NCBI GenBank assembly: GCA_050246945.1
Contig: JBFWVC010000011.1
Span: forward strand, 62,001-126,000
Source of the DNA: JAEUMD01 sp050246945
GTDB lineage: Bacteria; Pseudomonadota; Alphaproteobacteria; Rhizobiales; Hyphomicrobiaceae
Reading direction: 5' to 3'
Length of the DNA stretch: 64,000 bases
The notes beneath the pieces were generated by a model that searched no databases, was not told the origin of the DNA, and saw only the letters and a list, made by a program, of their open reading frames with translations. Shown piece after piece: positions 1 through 9,523 of the stretch. How positions within the stretch are numbered: the first letter of the stretch is position 1; each line of letters starts with the position of its first letter. The translations under genes and the position numbers were made by a program.

Positions 1-49
1 TACCCGGGGCCGCGTCGGTATTGATGTTTTTCACATATGTTAGCGAGGA

Positions 50-334
50 TTACTGGCAGGACTGCTCCAGCGTCCAGCCGACGACCTTGCACTTTTCGGT
101 CTCACCGTTCCACTTGCACTCGCGCTTCGGGAAGCGCTTGTATGAGCAGTAATACCCCGGCCAAGCGCGGCCCTCATAGCCGTGCAGCGGGCGGTCCAGG
201 TCGTACTGCTGTACGAAATATTGCCTGCCGCCACGACCCGCTTCGGCCTCTCCGGAAACCAGCAGCGTTGAGGCGGCGACGCCGAGCATCAGAGCGGTAG
301 CGGAGATCGACTTGATGAGCTTGTTCGTGGTCAT
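50..334 (-). CDS. Small secreted protein of unknown function
   Basis: This encodes 94 residues. The start chosen has a strong ribosome-binding site (AAGGAGG about 6 bases upstream). Residues 1-32 form a typical Sec signal peptide ending near SGEAEA. The mature part is about 60 residues, rich in aromatic residues, with four cysteines (YYCSYK, REC, EKC, QSC) that could make two disulfides in the periplasm. I do not recognise the family. It is the first gene in the window and is transcribed away from the EipA-like gene. A longer reading with 19 extra N-terminal residues is possible but would bury the signal peptide. Confidence 0.75.
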   Translation of the reverse strand: MTTNKLIKSISATALMLGVAASTLLVSGEAEAGRGGRQYFVQQYDLDRPLHGYEGRAWPGYYCSYKRFPKRECKWNGETEKCKVVGWTLEQSCQ

Positions 335-748
335 GGTGTCCTCCTTGGGGTGTCCTGTCGGGTTCACGTCCTGGCCGTGTTGGCCGTTCATCTGATGACC
401 CTGACGATAGGTCTTCCCCCTCGGTGTCGCTGTTCCGGGCGTTACAGGAGTGTTTTTTTTTGCCCGACCACCATGAATGTTGGAGACGGTTCGGCCTGGC
501 GGCGGTCCGCGGCACCGCAGACCACCGCGGCACCTTGCATAAAAACATTGGACGCGATATCCGCCGATCCGTCATGGAACCGTGTCGCCGCCTGGGGCGT
601 CCACCCATCAATGACCGTGCCCATCTGCTGAGCCACGAACACCGTGCAGCCAACGTTGCAGGTCAAGGTGCGGACCCGAAACGGTTACGACACAGGCCCT
701 GGTGGCGCTGGAAAGCTGCCGACACCGATTTGCGAGGAACACCACGTC
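335..748. other. Intergenic region between divergent genes
   Basis: About 410 bases between the small secreted protein (minus) and the EipA-like gene (plus). It presumably holds both promoters. Open frames here on both strands have no ribosome-binding site and no recognisable protein sequence. I see no strong hairpin or repeat. Confidence 0.5.
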
Positions 749-1966
749 ATGTTCATGCAGTTTCCCAAGCAGCGTGCGGCTCGCCGCCTGACCAGCGGCG
801 GCGCTGCCGGAATCATGCGGCTCGTGCTGCTTTCTCTTGCGCCATGCATTGGTGCGTTGCCCGTCGCCGCTCAATCATGCTCGCCGGACGATTTCGCACG
901 CGCTGTCGATCGGGCCGGGGCTGCCTTGCGCGAGTTCAACGCGGAAAACGGCCCCAAGGTGACGGCCGCGGTGAAGAAACTTCAGCAAAAGCGCGGCTGG
1001 AGCGACAAGGAACTTGAGGATAGGGCAATCCAATTCTTGCACACGCCGCGCATCGCAGAACTCGACGAGAAGGCCAACGAGCTACTGTCGAAGATCGACA
1101 TGCTGGGCGAGGTGAACGAGAAATCTCTCGACTGCTCCAAGCTACCGGTTTTGGAAGATGCGGGTCGCGAACTTCTGGCGACGATGAAAGTGAAGGCGGA
1201 GCTGACGCAAGCCGGTCTTGCTGCAGCCATGCGTGAGGCCGAAGTCGCGTCGGGTCACGACCAACCGGCTGGCGATGCAAAGCCGAAGCCGAAGCAGCAC
1301 ACGAAACAAGAGCAACAGCCCAAGCAGCCGCACACCGCTGCGCCGCGTCCGGCGGCGCCGGGTTCGTGGGAGGCAGCCACGTCGCGCGCGCCACCAGGCG
1401 CAGAGGGTCAGGCAGCGGCGCCGGATGCCGACGGTCAGCAGATACAGCAAGGGGCACTTCCCGCGCCACTTCCCGAAGGCGAGGCCGGCTACACGCTCGA
1501 CGAGATCAAGGCAGCGACACGCGGCTTCTTCGGAACGATTTCGACCAACCTCGGCAGCGTCATCGAGTACGCTTTTTCGAACTACGGGCGGCCGAGCGCC
1601 TACGTGCTGGGCAGTGAAGGTGGCGGGGCTTTCCTGGCAGGGGCGCGCTACGGCAAAGGCACACTCTACATGCGCGCTGGCGGTGAGCGGCTGGTTTATT
1701 GGCATGGACCATCGCTCGGCTATGACTTCGGCGCCGAAGGCTCGCGTACCTTGTTCCTCATCTATCGGCTGAAAAGCGAACAGGATCTGTTCCGCCGTTA
1801 TGGCGGAATCGACGGCTCGGCCTACGTCCTGGGTGGTGTCGGACTAACGCTGCTGAAGGGGGGACCCGTGCTGATGGCTCCCATTCGCACGGGTGTCGGA
1901 CTGCGCCTGGGAGCCAACATCGGCTACGTGCGCTTCACGCCGCATGCGATGTGGAATCCGTTCTGA
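749..1966 (+). CDS. DUF1134 / EipA-like envelope protein with long N-terminal extension
   Basis: This encodes 405 residues. The C-terminal half (from GYTLDEIKAATRGFFG to the end WNPF) is a DUF1134 domain, the family of Brucella EipA, a periplasmic protein tied to envelope integrity. The features that show this are the conserved glycine-rich stretches (SEGGGAFLAGARYG, GVGLRLGANIGYVRF). The N-terminus has a signal-like hydrophobic segment (LVLLSLAPCIGALPVAAQ), then a helical region of about 130 residues, then a Lys/Gln/Pro-rich linker. EipA proteins are usually around 200 residues, so the helical part and linker are extra. The ATG at 749 has GAGG upstream; an in-frame ATG at 815 just before the hydrophobic segment is an alternative start. 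Confidence 0.8.
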   Translation: MFMQFPKQRAARRLTSGGAAGIMRLVLLSLAPCIGALPVAAQSCSPDDFARAVDRAGAALREFNAENGPKVTAAVKKLQQKRGWSDKELEDRAIQFLHTPRIAELDEKANELLSKIDMLGEVNEKSLDCSKLPVLEDAGRELLATMKVKAELTQAGLAAAMREAEVASGHDQPAGDAKPKPKQHTKQEQQPKQPHTAAPRPAAPGSWEAATSRAPPGAEGQAAAPDADGQQIQQGALPAPLPEGEAGYTLDEIKAATRGFFGTISTNLGSVIEYAFSNYGRPSAYVLGSEGGGAFLAGARYGKGTLYMRAGGERLVYWHGPSLGYDFGAEGSRTLFLIYRLKSEQDLFRRYGGIDGSAYVLGGVGLTLLKGGPVLMAPIRTGVGLRLGANIGYVRFTPHAMWNPF

Positions 1967-1973
1967 GAACGTG

Positions 1974-1992
1974 CGCGCTTCAGCTAAACATG
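1974..1992 (+). repeat. Half-copy of the CTTCAGCTAAACATGC repeat
   Basis: GCGCTTCAGCTAAACATGC matches the right arm of the dispersed palindrome found in full at 19135-19186, 31237-31288 and in tandem at 50743-50908. Only one arm remains here, in the short gap between two convergent genes. Confidence 0.5.
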
Positions 1993-2031
1993 CATGGGCT
2001 CCAAGCAAGCGTGACGCGACCCCCCTTGACT

Positions 2032-2685
2032 TCAGTAATTGTTGAAGCTGCCCGAGTAATTCTTCTTTGAGTAGTATCGGCGCGCGGCTTCCTTCCCAAC
2101 ATAAATGTATGCCCTGCCGTTGCGATAAATGATTTTCGGCCGTGCTGAGCCGGCGGCGGAGGAACCGTAGCCTGTCACGCGCGAGGATCCCTCGTTCGCA
2201 TAAGTCCTCCTGGTCTTCGACGCGGTTGCAACGGGTGCGCGATCACGGGCGGTACCATAGACCGAGATGGTCGTCTGGGCGCGGCCATGCTTGGAGACCA
2301 GATTATAGAGCGTCTTGGCGTTGCTCGGCGCGAGGCGCACGCAACCGTGAGATGCCGGGCTGCCAAGCCGGCCCGTGGCGTAGGTGCCGTGTATGGCAAA
2401 ACCGCCATGGAAGAATATTGCATTGGGCATCGGCGAGTTGTCGTATTTGCGCGAATAGTGCATGCGGGTCATCCACTGGGGCTTGAACGTGCCCGTGATG
2501 GTGCGATACCCCGCGCGACCCGACGAGACAGGCCACGTGTAGATCGTCTCGCCGTTCTCCCGAACGGACATGCGCTGCCTGGTCAAATCGACACTGACCT
2601 TCAACGTACCCGCTTCGACGACGGTACTCGCAGTGCACGCCGCCACGGCCAAAAACGCGGCTGCGGCACCAGTCCAAAACCTCAT
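2032..2685 (-). CDS. L,D-transpeptidase (YkuD domain)
   Basis: This encodes 217 residues. It has a signal peptide (residues 1-25) followed by a YkuD catalytic domain. The domain carries the hallmark HG...(S)HGCVRL motif: IHGTYA, then SHGCVRLAPSNAK, where the cysteine is the nucleophile. Enzymes of this family make 3-3 crosslinks in peptidoglycan or attach proteins to it in the periplasm. The C-terminal 60 residues are basic and rich in Ser, Gly and Tyr, a low-complexity tail. The start has GGAG just upstream. It is convergent with the EipA-like gene, and both act in the envelope. Confidence 0.88.
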   Translation of the reverse strand: MRFWTGAAAAFLAVAACTASTVVEAGTLKVSVDLTRQRMSVRENGETIYTWPVSSGRAGYRTITGTFKPQWMTRMHYSRKYDNSPMPNAIFFHGGFAIHGTYATGRLGSPASHGCVRLAPSNAKTLYNLVSKHGRAQTTISVYGTARDRAPVATASKTRRTYANEGSSRVTGYGSSAAGSARPKIIYRNGRAYIYVGKEAARRYYSKKNYSGSFNNY

Positions 2686-2877
2686 CAACTCCACTCCAAA
2701 CTCACCACGTGCCCCACCCGAACGCGGGCACACATGATCTACACCAGATTCATATGCGATTTGTTTAGTCGCTTGGGTTTTCGAGCGTTAGCACACGTCT
2801 CACAATGGGACTGCGGGCACAGCGCCGCACCCGCTTCACAGCAATCTTTTCACGTTTGTTGGAGTGCCGCAATTGCC

Positions 2878-4344
2878 TCAACGCTTGATGGTGTCATAGC
2901 CCTGGAGCGCAATTTTCCGGGCTTGTGCATGATCGACGATGGCTCTGGGATAAGTCTTACCCAAGCGCACACCAGCCTTGCGCAAGACCTCGTTGCCGGC
3001 ATCGGAGGGTCGGTGCAGCAGCTTGTCAGGCAAGCCGGCGATTTCAGGCACCCAGCGTCGCACATAGCAGCCGTGCGGATCGAACTTCTCGCCCTGTGTG
3101 ACGGGGTTGAAAATGCGAAAATAAGGCGCTGCGTCGGCTCCCGAGCCGGCTACCCACTGCCAGCTGGCGGAATTGTTCGCGAGATCGGCGTCGACAAGCG
3201 TATCCCAGAACCACCGCTCGCCCGCCTGCCAAGGGATCAACAGATCCTTGACGAGAAAGGACGCAACGATCATGCGCACCCGATTGTGCATCCACCCGGT
3301 ACTCCACAGTTCGCGCATTCCCGCATCGACGATTGGATAGCCGGTCATGCCGTGCCACCAGGCCTTGAGCCCCTCGTCGTCCGTGCGCCAGGGGAAGCCG
3401 GCGAACTCTTCGCGGAAGGGCTTCTCGGGAAATTGCGGAAAGTGAAACAGCAGGTGATATGAGAATTCGCGCCAGACCAGTTCCTTGAGAAATGTCTCCA
3501 AGCCGGCGCCGCCATTGATGCGTTCAGCTTGAATGGTTTTCACGCGGTACCAGATGAGACGCGGCGAGATTTCACCATGTGCCAGATGTGGCGACAGTCG
3601 CGAGGTGCCCTGCAGGTCAGGCCGGTTGCGGGACACGTCATAGTCGCCTGCCGCTTCATCGAGGAATGCCGACAGGCGTTCGAGAGCTCCTGCCTCGCCG
3701 GGTCTCCAGGACTCGGGAAACTCCTTGGCCCAGTTGGGGCGCGTCGGCTGCAACGCCCAATCGGGCAACGTCTCCGATTTGGGCCAATTGGACGGTGCAA
3801 CAATCGCGTCGGGGGCCTTCTCGGGACGTGCCGCGGCGAAGCTCGCGGAGAGCGCACGCCAGAAGGGCGTGTAGACCTTGTATGGCTCGCCGGACTTCGT
3901 CGCGATCGCTTCGGGCTCGACCAGCAGGGCGCCGCCAAAGCGCTTCAGCGCGATGTTTTCTTTTTCCAGGCGGGCGCGACACGCCTGCTCCTGCGCGATT
4001 GCCCACGGTTCGTAGCGGCGCGTGCAGTAAACAGCATCCGCGCCCGTCTCCTTCGCGATCGCCACAAGCCGTTCCGCAGCAGATCCGCTCAGCAGTATGA
4101 GGCGGCTGCCTCGTTCCTCCAGGCATTTGCCAAGGGCGCACAGGCTTTCATGCAGCCACCAACGGCTGGCACCTCCCAGCCGCCATGCGCCGGCGGCCTC
4201 ATGATCAAGAATGAAGACAGGAACGACAGCCTGGCCGGTCGCGCACGCGGCGCGCATCGCCGCATGGTCGGCAAGCCTCAGGTCGTTGCGAAACCAAATG
4301 ATGACAGCGGCGCTGCTTGCCCTCTGTGATGCGGACTTGGACAT
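2878..4344 (-). CDS. phrB: Deoxyribodipyrimidine photolyase
   Basis: This encodes 488 residues, the usual length for class I CPD photolyases. The N-terminal alpha/beta antenna-binding domain begins with VIIWFRNDLRLADH. The C-terminal FAD-binding domain carries WREFSYHLLFHFP, MTGYPIVDAGMRELW, GWMHNRVRMIVASFLVKDLL and DADLANNSASWQWVAGSG, all conserved in light-driven repair of cyclobutane pyrimidine dimers. The ATG chosen has AAAGG upstream; a longer in-frame reading lacks one. The gene stands alone, downstream of a TPR gene on the same strand with a gap of about 190 bases. Confidence 0.93.
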   Translation of the reverse strand: MSKSASQRASSAAVIIWFRNDLRLADHAAMRAACATGQAVVPVFILDHEAAGAWRLGGASRWWLHESLCALGKCLEERGSRLILLSGSAAERLVAIAKETGADAVYCTRRYEPWAIAQEQACRARLEKENIALKRFGGALLVEPEAIATKSGEPYKVYTPFWRALSASFAAARPEKAPDAIVAPSNWPKSETLPDWALQPTRPNWAKEFPESWRPGEAGALERLSAFLDEAAGDYDVSRNRPDLQGTSRLSPHLAHGEISPRLIWYRVKTIQAERINGGAGLETFLKELVWREFSYHLLFHFPQFPEKPFREEFAGFPWRTDDEGLKAWWHGMTGYPIVDAGMRELWSTGWMHNRVRMIVASFLVKDLLIPWQAGERWFWDTLVDADLANNSASWQWVAGSGADAAPYFRIFNPVTQGEKFDPHGCYVRRWVPEIAGLPDKLLHRPSDAGNEVLRKAGVRLGKTYPRAIVDHAQARKIALQGYDTIKR

Positions 4345-4532
4345 CGAGCCCTTTCCTGGCGGCATTCCGATCCGGTCTTGGATGTCGTGAGCGTGACGCT
4401 TGCCGCCCCCCTGGCCGCGCTGGCAGACCAAACAGGGTACGCAGTTGCGGTATGCACGGGCGACGCCCCAGCACGCGGTCCAGTAAAGCGTCTTTCAACG
4501 TTCGTGCGGGACGCCGCTTCACAACCCTCAAT

Positions 4533-6314
4533 TCAATTGAAAAGCAGATCGAACAGGGTCTTGGGCTTGCGGCGCGCTGGACGTGCGGAGCGGCGGCTGC
4601 GCTGCCTGGAGTCGGCCCATGGGTCGGCCCAGGGATCCTCCGAGGTTTCGCTGTAGCGGCGTCGCTGAGCGCTGCTCGCAACCGGCTGGCGCCGAGATTC
4701 GAGCTGGAATTCATCGGTGACACCGTCGACAGCGGCAACCGTGACCTTGTCGTCACCCCACGTCCAGGTGGAAACCTTGCTGCCCTGTCGATGCGGTTCG
4801 ATGGCGACGACGGTATTGGTCGAGGTATTCAGGATGGCGGCGAACTCAGTCTCCTCGTCGCCGTTCTCGCTTTTGACGGTGCCGCCGGAGAAAGTCAGAA
4901 CGCCGATATGCTTCAATGGTGCAGGACGGGTTTCCCATGAGATCAGCTTCGGGCTTCCCTCACCGGCCATTTCGAGGGGCACAGACAGGCGCCGGTAGTT
5001 GGGATTGACCGCGAAGAAGCGCTTGCCGCGGGCGACCACCTCCCAATCGTCACGTCCGAGCCCTGGCACAGGCACCTCCTCGGTCACGCTGGAGGCGTCA
5101 TCTATGCGCTCAAGCGTATCGGCGGCAAGCTTCATGCCCGGCTCCAGATAGAGCGCGCGTTTCAAATCAATGATGGCCTGATCGCGCTGACCCAGTGCTT
5201 CCTCAACTTCCGCCTTTGCCCAAAGCACGTCGGGACTGTCAGGAGCGAGCTTCGACGCGCGCGCAATATCCTTCATGCCGACATCGGCCTGCCCCTGCTC
5301 TTTGAAGACATAGCCGCGATAGGCGAAAGCAACGGCGGAGCGCGGATCACGTTCGATGGCGTAGCCGAGATCCGTCAGCGAATCCTCGAAGTTCCCCGCG
5401 CGACCGTGTGCCAGCCCGCGCTCTGCATAGAGCGCCGGATCATTGGGCTTCAGCTCGATGGCACGGGATAGATCCTTGATGGCGGCGTCGGCATCGCCGG
5501 TCACCAGGTATGCGCGGCCCCTTGTCCGGTACATGTCTGCATTCTTGATATCGAAGGCTACCGCGCGCGACAGGTCCTCGATCGCCTCTTCAAAATGTCC
5601 GACTGCGATTTTCGCCTCCGCGCGATTGCCATAGCCGGCCGCAAAACTGGCGTCTGAACTGACAGCTCGGGAGAAGTCGCGAATTGCCGCATGCGGGCGG
5701 CCAAGTTGCAGATGTGCGAGGCCGCGACCCGACAGCGGCGCGGCACTCGAGGGCAGGAGGCGAATTGAATGTGTGTAGTCGCGGATGGCACCTTCAGCCT
5801 CGCCCGCACGCATGCGTGCACCGGCGCGATTGTTGTAGGCGGCGGCATAACCCGGCGCGAGAACAATGGCGCGGTCGAAATCCTTCAGCGCTTCCTTCAC
5901 GAGACCCAAGGCGAGCAGAAGATTGCCTCGATTGTTGTAGAGAGCCGCGTACTCGGGAAAAAGCTGCACGGCCGCGTTGAAGTCGTCGAAGGCCTCCTTC
6001 GTCTTGCCGACGCGGGCGTAGGCGACCGCTCGATCATTGAGGACCATGGCGCGGCGGTCGTTGGGAAGCGACGTGTCGGCAAGCGCTGTCGTGTAGTGGG
6101 TGATGGCCTGACCAGTATCGCCGCGGACGAGGGCGGCCCCGCCCTGGCGCGCGGTCTCGGGCGAAGCGGAATTTGCCGCCGCTTGCGCGAGCCCTGCAGA
6201 CGACGTCATTGCGAGCGCGAGTGCGAGTATGGCCGCGCTCGTTTGGCTGCCGCCTCGAATTGCGCGCGCCCCGTCGTGGAGGCACGCTTGCGCTACGTGA
6301 GCTCGATTGGGCAC
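4533..6314 (-). CDS. Secreted TPR-repeat protein
   Basis: This encodes 593 residues from a GTG start with GAGG 9 bases upstream; that start also avoids overlap with the divergent thioesterase gene. A signal-like hydrophobic stretch (ILALALAMTSSAGLAQA, about residues 27-44) is followed by roughly ten tetratricopeptide repeats up to residue 420. Repeat signatures include YNNRGNLLLALG, YNNRAGARMRAGE, YAERGLAHGRAGN and FAYRGYVFKEQG. The last 150 residues are a separate beta-rich region (DDWEVVARGKRFFAVNPNYRRL) and a basic tail. TPRs bind proteins; the partner cannot be read from the sequence. It probably acts in the periplasm. Confidence 0.82.
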   Translation of the reverse strand: MPNRAHVAQACLHDGARAIRGGSQTSAAILALALAMTSSAGLAQAAANSASPETARQGGAALVRGDTGQAITHYTTALADTSLPNDRRAMVLNDRAVAYARVGKTKEAFDDFNAAVQLFPEYAALYNNRGNLLLALGLVKEALKDFDRAIVLAPGYAAAYNNRAGARMRAGEAEGAIRDYTHSIRLLPSSAAPLSGRGLAHLQLGRPHAAIRDFSRAVSSDASFAAGYGNRAEAKIAVGHFEEAIEDLSRAVAFDIKNADMYRTRGRAYLVTGDADAAIKDLSRAIELKPNDPALYAERGLAHGRAGNFEDSLTDLGYAIERDPRSAVAFAYRGYVFKEQGQADVGMKDIARASKLAPDSPDVLWAKAEVEEALGQRDQAIIDLKRALYLEPGMKLAADTLERIDDASSVTEEVPVPGLGRDDWEVVARGKRFFAVNPNYRRLSVPLEMAGEGSPKLISWETRPAPLKHIGVLTFSGGTVKSENGDEETEFAAILNTSTNTVVAIEPHRQGSKVSTWTWGDDKVTVAAVDGVTDEFQLESRRQPVASSAQRRRYSETSEDPWADPWADSRQRSRRSARPARRKPKTLFDLLFN

Positions 6315-6579
6315 TCGTCGCTTCCTCTCGGTCGAACGGCGGGCGGTTGCAGAAACCGATTGTGCCTGCGTTTTGCCCGCACTCCCGACCTGCAGATGCT
6401 GCTCGCGGCACCCAGACTGAATCATTGTCTCGATAGTAGGGGAATATGGCGCCGCCGCGAACCCCGCGTTCCCGGTCTCGAACACGAGTTCGGGCATTTC
6501 GGATCTACAGATTGACGCTAACGTCAAGTTGGGATTGGATCTGCTCGATCGTTTCCGCCAGCCTGCGAGGAGCATACCG

Positions 6580-7140
6580 ATGAACCTATGGCTGCGTCTG
6601 CTCTGGTACGTGCTGACCGTCTGGCGACTTCCCCCGATCGTGGCGCCTGAGGGCGTTTCACGGCTCGCTTTCCGAGTCTGGCCGACCGATCTTGACACGT
6701 CGGCCCATCTCAACAACGGCCGCTATCTCACGCTCATGGATCTTGGGCGCCTCGATATCATGGTGCGCAGCGGATTATGGCGCGCGGTACTGCGTCACAG
6801 GTGGACGCCGGTGGCAAGCGCCATCAAGATCCGATTCAGGCGCGAATTGCGGGCTTTTCAGGGCTTCGAAATTGCCACGCGGATCGTTGCGTGGGATTCG
6901 AAGAGCGTTGTGATGGAGCAACAATTCATCTTCAAGGGCGGACCGAAGGCTGGGCAGATAGCGGCGCACGCCCTTTTCAAGGGGGGCCTATACGATCGGG
7001 CGCAGCGTCGCTTCGTGCCGATTGAGCGCTTGATGAGCGAAGTGGGTGTCATTGGGCAAAGCCCGCCGCTTACGCCCGAGATCGACGCCTTCCTGAAGGC
7101 CGATGACGAGCTAAAACGTTCGGCACAACGACGAGAATGA
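6580..7140 (+). CDS. Acyl-CoA thioesterase-like hot-dog protein
   Basis: This encodes 186 residues of the 4HBT/THEM6-like thioesterase type. The motif WPTDLDTSAHLNNGRYL at residues 46-62 is the classic hot-dog active-site loop, with Asp and the HLNNGRY helix start. The N-terminus (LWLRLLWYVLTVW) is hydrophobic and may sit at the membrane. The substrate is unknown; these proteins cleave acyl-CoA esters. The ATG chosen has GAGGAG 8 bases upstream. It is divergent from the TPR gene and about 150 bases upstream of the DsrC/TusE-like gene. Confidence 0.8.
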   Translation: MNLWLRLLWYVLTVWRLPPIVAPEGVSRLAFRVWPTDLDTSAHLNNGRYLTLMDLGRLDIMVRSGLWRAVLRHRWTPVASAIKIRFRRELRAFQGFEIATRIVAWDSKSVVMEQQFIFKGGPKAGQIAAHALFKGGLYDRAQRRFVPIERLMSEVGVIGQSPPLTPEIDAFLKADDELKRSAQRRE

Positions 7141-7287
7141 GTAAAATCGTTACGATATTTCGTGTTCAGTAGGTTATTTTTCTTATTTTTTTGTGACTCT
7201 ACATGCTGCAGGAAATATATTTCTAATTGCGGTAGGATGCTCCGGCGCGATGACGCCTCATCTCCCCCGTTCGAAAGGATTGCCGCC

Positions 7288-7623
7288 ATGACAGCTCTGG
7301 CCGTGAAACGAGACGAGCCGACCCTGCTCGACGACGATGGCCTGATCAGCGATTTCTCCTTCTGGACCGAAGAGCTGGCGCAGGAGCTTGCGCGCGAGGA
7401 AGGCATCGCGGACCTCAGCGCGCGCCATTGGGCGGTGATCCGCGCGCTTCGCAATGAATTTGAGCGGATGGCGACAATCTCTTCGATCCGCAATGTCTGC
7501 CATCAGGCCGGCATCGACCGGAGCGCGGTCAATGAGCTGTTTGGCTATTGTCTCGTTGCTTGGCGCGTTGCCGGCCTGCCCAATCCCGGCGAGGAAGCCA
7601 AGTCCTACCTCGGCAGCATGTAA
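7288..7623 (+). CDS. DsrC/TusE-family protein lacking the C-terminal cysteines
   Basis: This encodes 111 residues. The body matches TusE/DsrC: WTEELAQELAREEGI, LSARHWAVIRALRNEFE, ISSIRNVC, then VAWRVAGLPNPG at the end. In true DsrC and TusE the tail after GLPKP ends with a penultimate catalytic cysteine, and DsrC has a second one in KGAC(K)IAG. Here the tail is instead EEAKSYLGSM and the second position is Trp, so both sulfur-carrying cysteines are missing. The cysteines present are in RNVCHQ and GYCLVA. It is probably a regulatory or structural DsrC homologue, not a sulfur carrier. The start has AAAGGA upstream. It overlaps the convergent nnr gene by 19 bases. Confidence 0.85.
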   Translation: MTALAVKRDEPTLLDDDGLISDFSFWTEELAQELAREEGIADLSARHWAVIRALRNEFERMATISSIRNVCHQAGIDRSAVNELFGYCLVAWRVAGLPNPGEEAKSYLGSM

Positions 7624-9212
7624 GGCGTCGTGTGGGCCGCGTTCGTTTCACTCATAGAGTTCAGAAGCGTCGCCAGCACGCCGGGCAGCACCTCGGCCAG
7701 ATCCTCGGAGATGAGGCCCGGCCCCAAGACATTGGCGCATTCGCCGTGCAACCAGACCGCCGTGGCGGCCGCCTCGAATGCCGGTACAGCCTGCGCCAAA
7801 AGCCCGGTCACGAAACCCGCCAGCACGTCCCCAGTACCGGCGGTGGCAAGCCAAGGCGGCGCATTGGCGTTCACGACCGCTCTGCCATCGGGGAATGCTA
7901 CCACCGTATCGGCGCCTTTCAGGATGACGGCAGCACCAGTTTGCCTGGCTGCTTCGCGCGCGCGCTCGAGCTTCGAGGGCTTATCGGCAAGATCTGGAAA
8001 CAGCCGCTTGAATTCGCCGTCATGCGGTGTGAGCACGACGGGGCGTTCAGGCTTTGAGCGGACAGCTTCGAATAGTGCTTGCGGCGAGTTTGACTCCCGC
8101 TCCACCTTGGACGTGAACCCGAAAGCGACGCCGTCCTTGTTACCGGAATTGACTGCAAACGAGGTGATCGCATCGGCATCGAGGACAACGGCGGCGCCTG
8201 AGGCAAGGGCAGCCAGCACGAGTTCAGCCGTTTCTGGTCCGGCGCCTGCTCCAGGGCCGATCAGCACAGCATTCTTGCGCGTGTCGGCGAGAATCTCGGA
8301 GAGTGCCCGTCGGTTGGGACACGGCTTCAGCATGACGGCCGTCAGATGTGCGGCATTTTCCGGCAATGCGGAAGGCGGCGATGCTACGGTGACAAGTCCG
8401 GCACCGATGCGGAGCGCACCACGGGCCGCCAGCCGGGCTGCACCCGTCTGAAACGCGGGACCGGATACGACGACGGCATGGCCATGCGCATACTTGTGGG
8501 CGCATGGTTCGCGCCACGGGAACCATCCGGCGATCTCCTTCGAGGCACCGCCGTCCGCGACCGAAGCTCTTGAGCCCACATCCAAAAGGACGTCCGCTGG
8601 AATGCCGATGTCGGCGATGGTGATGTGTCCGCACAAGCTGCGTCCAGGCAACAGAACGTGACCGGGCTTCATACACATGAAGGTGACGGTCTCGTCGGCG
8701 CGCACCGCCCTGCCTCGCACCTGGCCGGTATTGCCGTCGAGCCCGCTCGGCACATCAACAGATATCAGCTTCTGACCGAAGGGTCGGTCATTGATGGACT
8801 TGAGGACGGGTTCCAGCTCCACGCCGATATCGCGGCTCAGCCCTGCCCCAAATATGGCATCCACGATCACTTTCGCGTCCGATGCAGCGCTCTCCTGCAA
8901 GGGCACCACCCGCCCCTTCCAGCGGCCCGCCATCTCGGCCGCATCACCCTTCAGAGCGCTCATCTCTCCGAGCAGTGCCACCTTCACGTCGCAACCTCGC
9001 TCGGCGAGGAGGCGCGCAGCGACGAAGCCATCGCCACCGTTGTTGCCCGGCCCGCAGAGCACCGCCACCCTTTCGCCGGCTTGCAAATGCGCCCAAGCCG
9101 CGTCGGCGACGGCCCTACCTGCATTTTCCATCAGCGTCAGCGAGGGTATGCCCAGGTCTACAGCTCGCCGGTCGGCGCGGCCCATTTCCTCGGTCGTCAG
9201 CAGCTCGGTCAT
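7605..9212 (-). CDS. nnr: Bifunctional NAD(P)H-hydrate epimerase/dehydratase
   Basis: This encodes 535 residues, a fusion of the two repair activities that restore hydrated NADH/NADPH. The N-terminal YjeF/NnrE epimerase domain (to about residue 220) has VAVLCGPGNNGGDGFVAARLL and VDVPSGLDGNTG. The C-terminal ribokinase-like NnrD dehydratase domain has LIGPGAG, VVLTPHDGEFKRLFPDL, AAVILKGADTVVAFPDG and the GTGDVLAGFVTGLLAQ signature. The start MTELLTTEEMGRAD is the normal N-terminus of the family. The gene lies divergent from glnB, a common neighbourhood in alphaproteobacteria. Its end overlaps the DsrC/TusE-like gene. Confidence 0.93.
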   Translation of the reverse strand: MTELLTTEEMGRADRRAVDLGIPSLTLMENAGRAVADAAWAHLQAGERVAVLCGPGNNGGDGFVAARLLAERGCDVKVALLGEMSALKGDAAEMAGRWKGRVVPLQESAASDAKVIVDAIFGAGLSRDIGVELEPVLKSINDRPFGQKLISVDVPSGLDGNTGQVRGRAVRADETVTFMCMKPGHVLLPGRSLCGHITIADIGIPADVLLDVGSRASVADGGASKEIAGWFPWREPCAHKYAHGHAVVVSGPAFQTGAARLAARGALRIGAGLVTVASPPSALPENAAHLTAVMLKPCPNRRALSEILADTRKNAVLIGPGAGAGPETAELVLAALASGAAVVLDADAITSFAVNSGNKDGVAFGFTSKVERESNSPQALFEAVRSKPERPVVLTPHDGEFKRLFPDLADKPSKLERAREAARQTGAAVILKGADTVVAFPDGRAVVNANAPPWLATAGTGDVLAGFVTGLLAQAVPAFEAAATAVWLHGECANVLGPGLISEDLAEVLPGVLATLLNSMSETNAAHTTPYMLPR

Positions 9213-9523
9213 GCGCGGCTCTCGGTCATTCCGGGTCGAATCTCGCAGGGGCTGTTCCTGGCGACCTGCGGCTCGGAGCATAGCGCGGACACGGGTCACG
9301 TCGCATGCGGCTTGGCGATGGTTCCGCCCGCTCATCGTGAACTTGGGAGGATGATCGCCGTGAAGCGCTTGATCTCGATCATGCTTCGTGCGCGGGATCT
9401 TTGCCTGAATGCACGGCGCTTTGCCTGAAAAATGTGCGGATTGACTGCGCAATCTGGCATCACATTTTTCCAACTTTGAACCAACACGTTGATAGGCAAG
9501 GGATTATGTTTTCGTTTACAAAC

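Noticed and set aside
2287..3462. Long plus-strand open frame opposite the L,D-transpeptidase and photolyase genes
   Set aside because: It lies antisense to two genes with clear motifs, has no family resemblance and no ribosome site; high GC content produces such frames.
7288..7623. Calling the gene tusE or dsrC
   Set aside because: Both catalytic cysteine positions are missing, so a sulfur-carrier function cannot be claimed.
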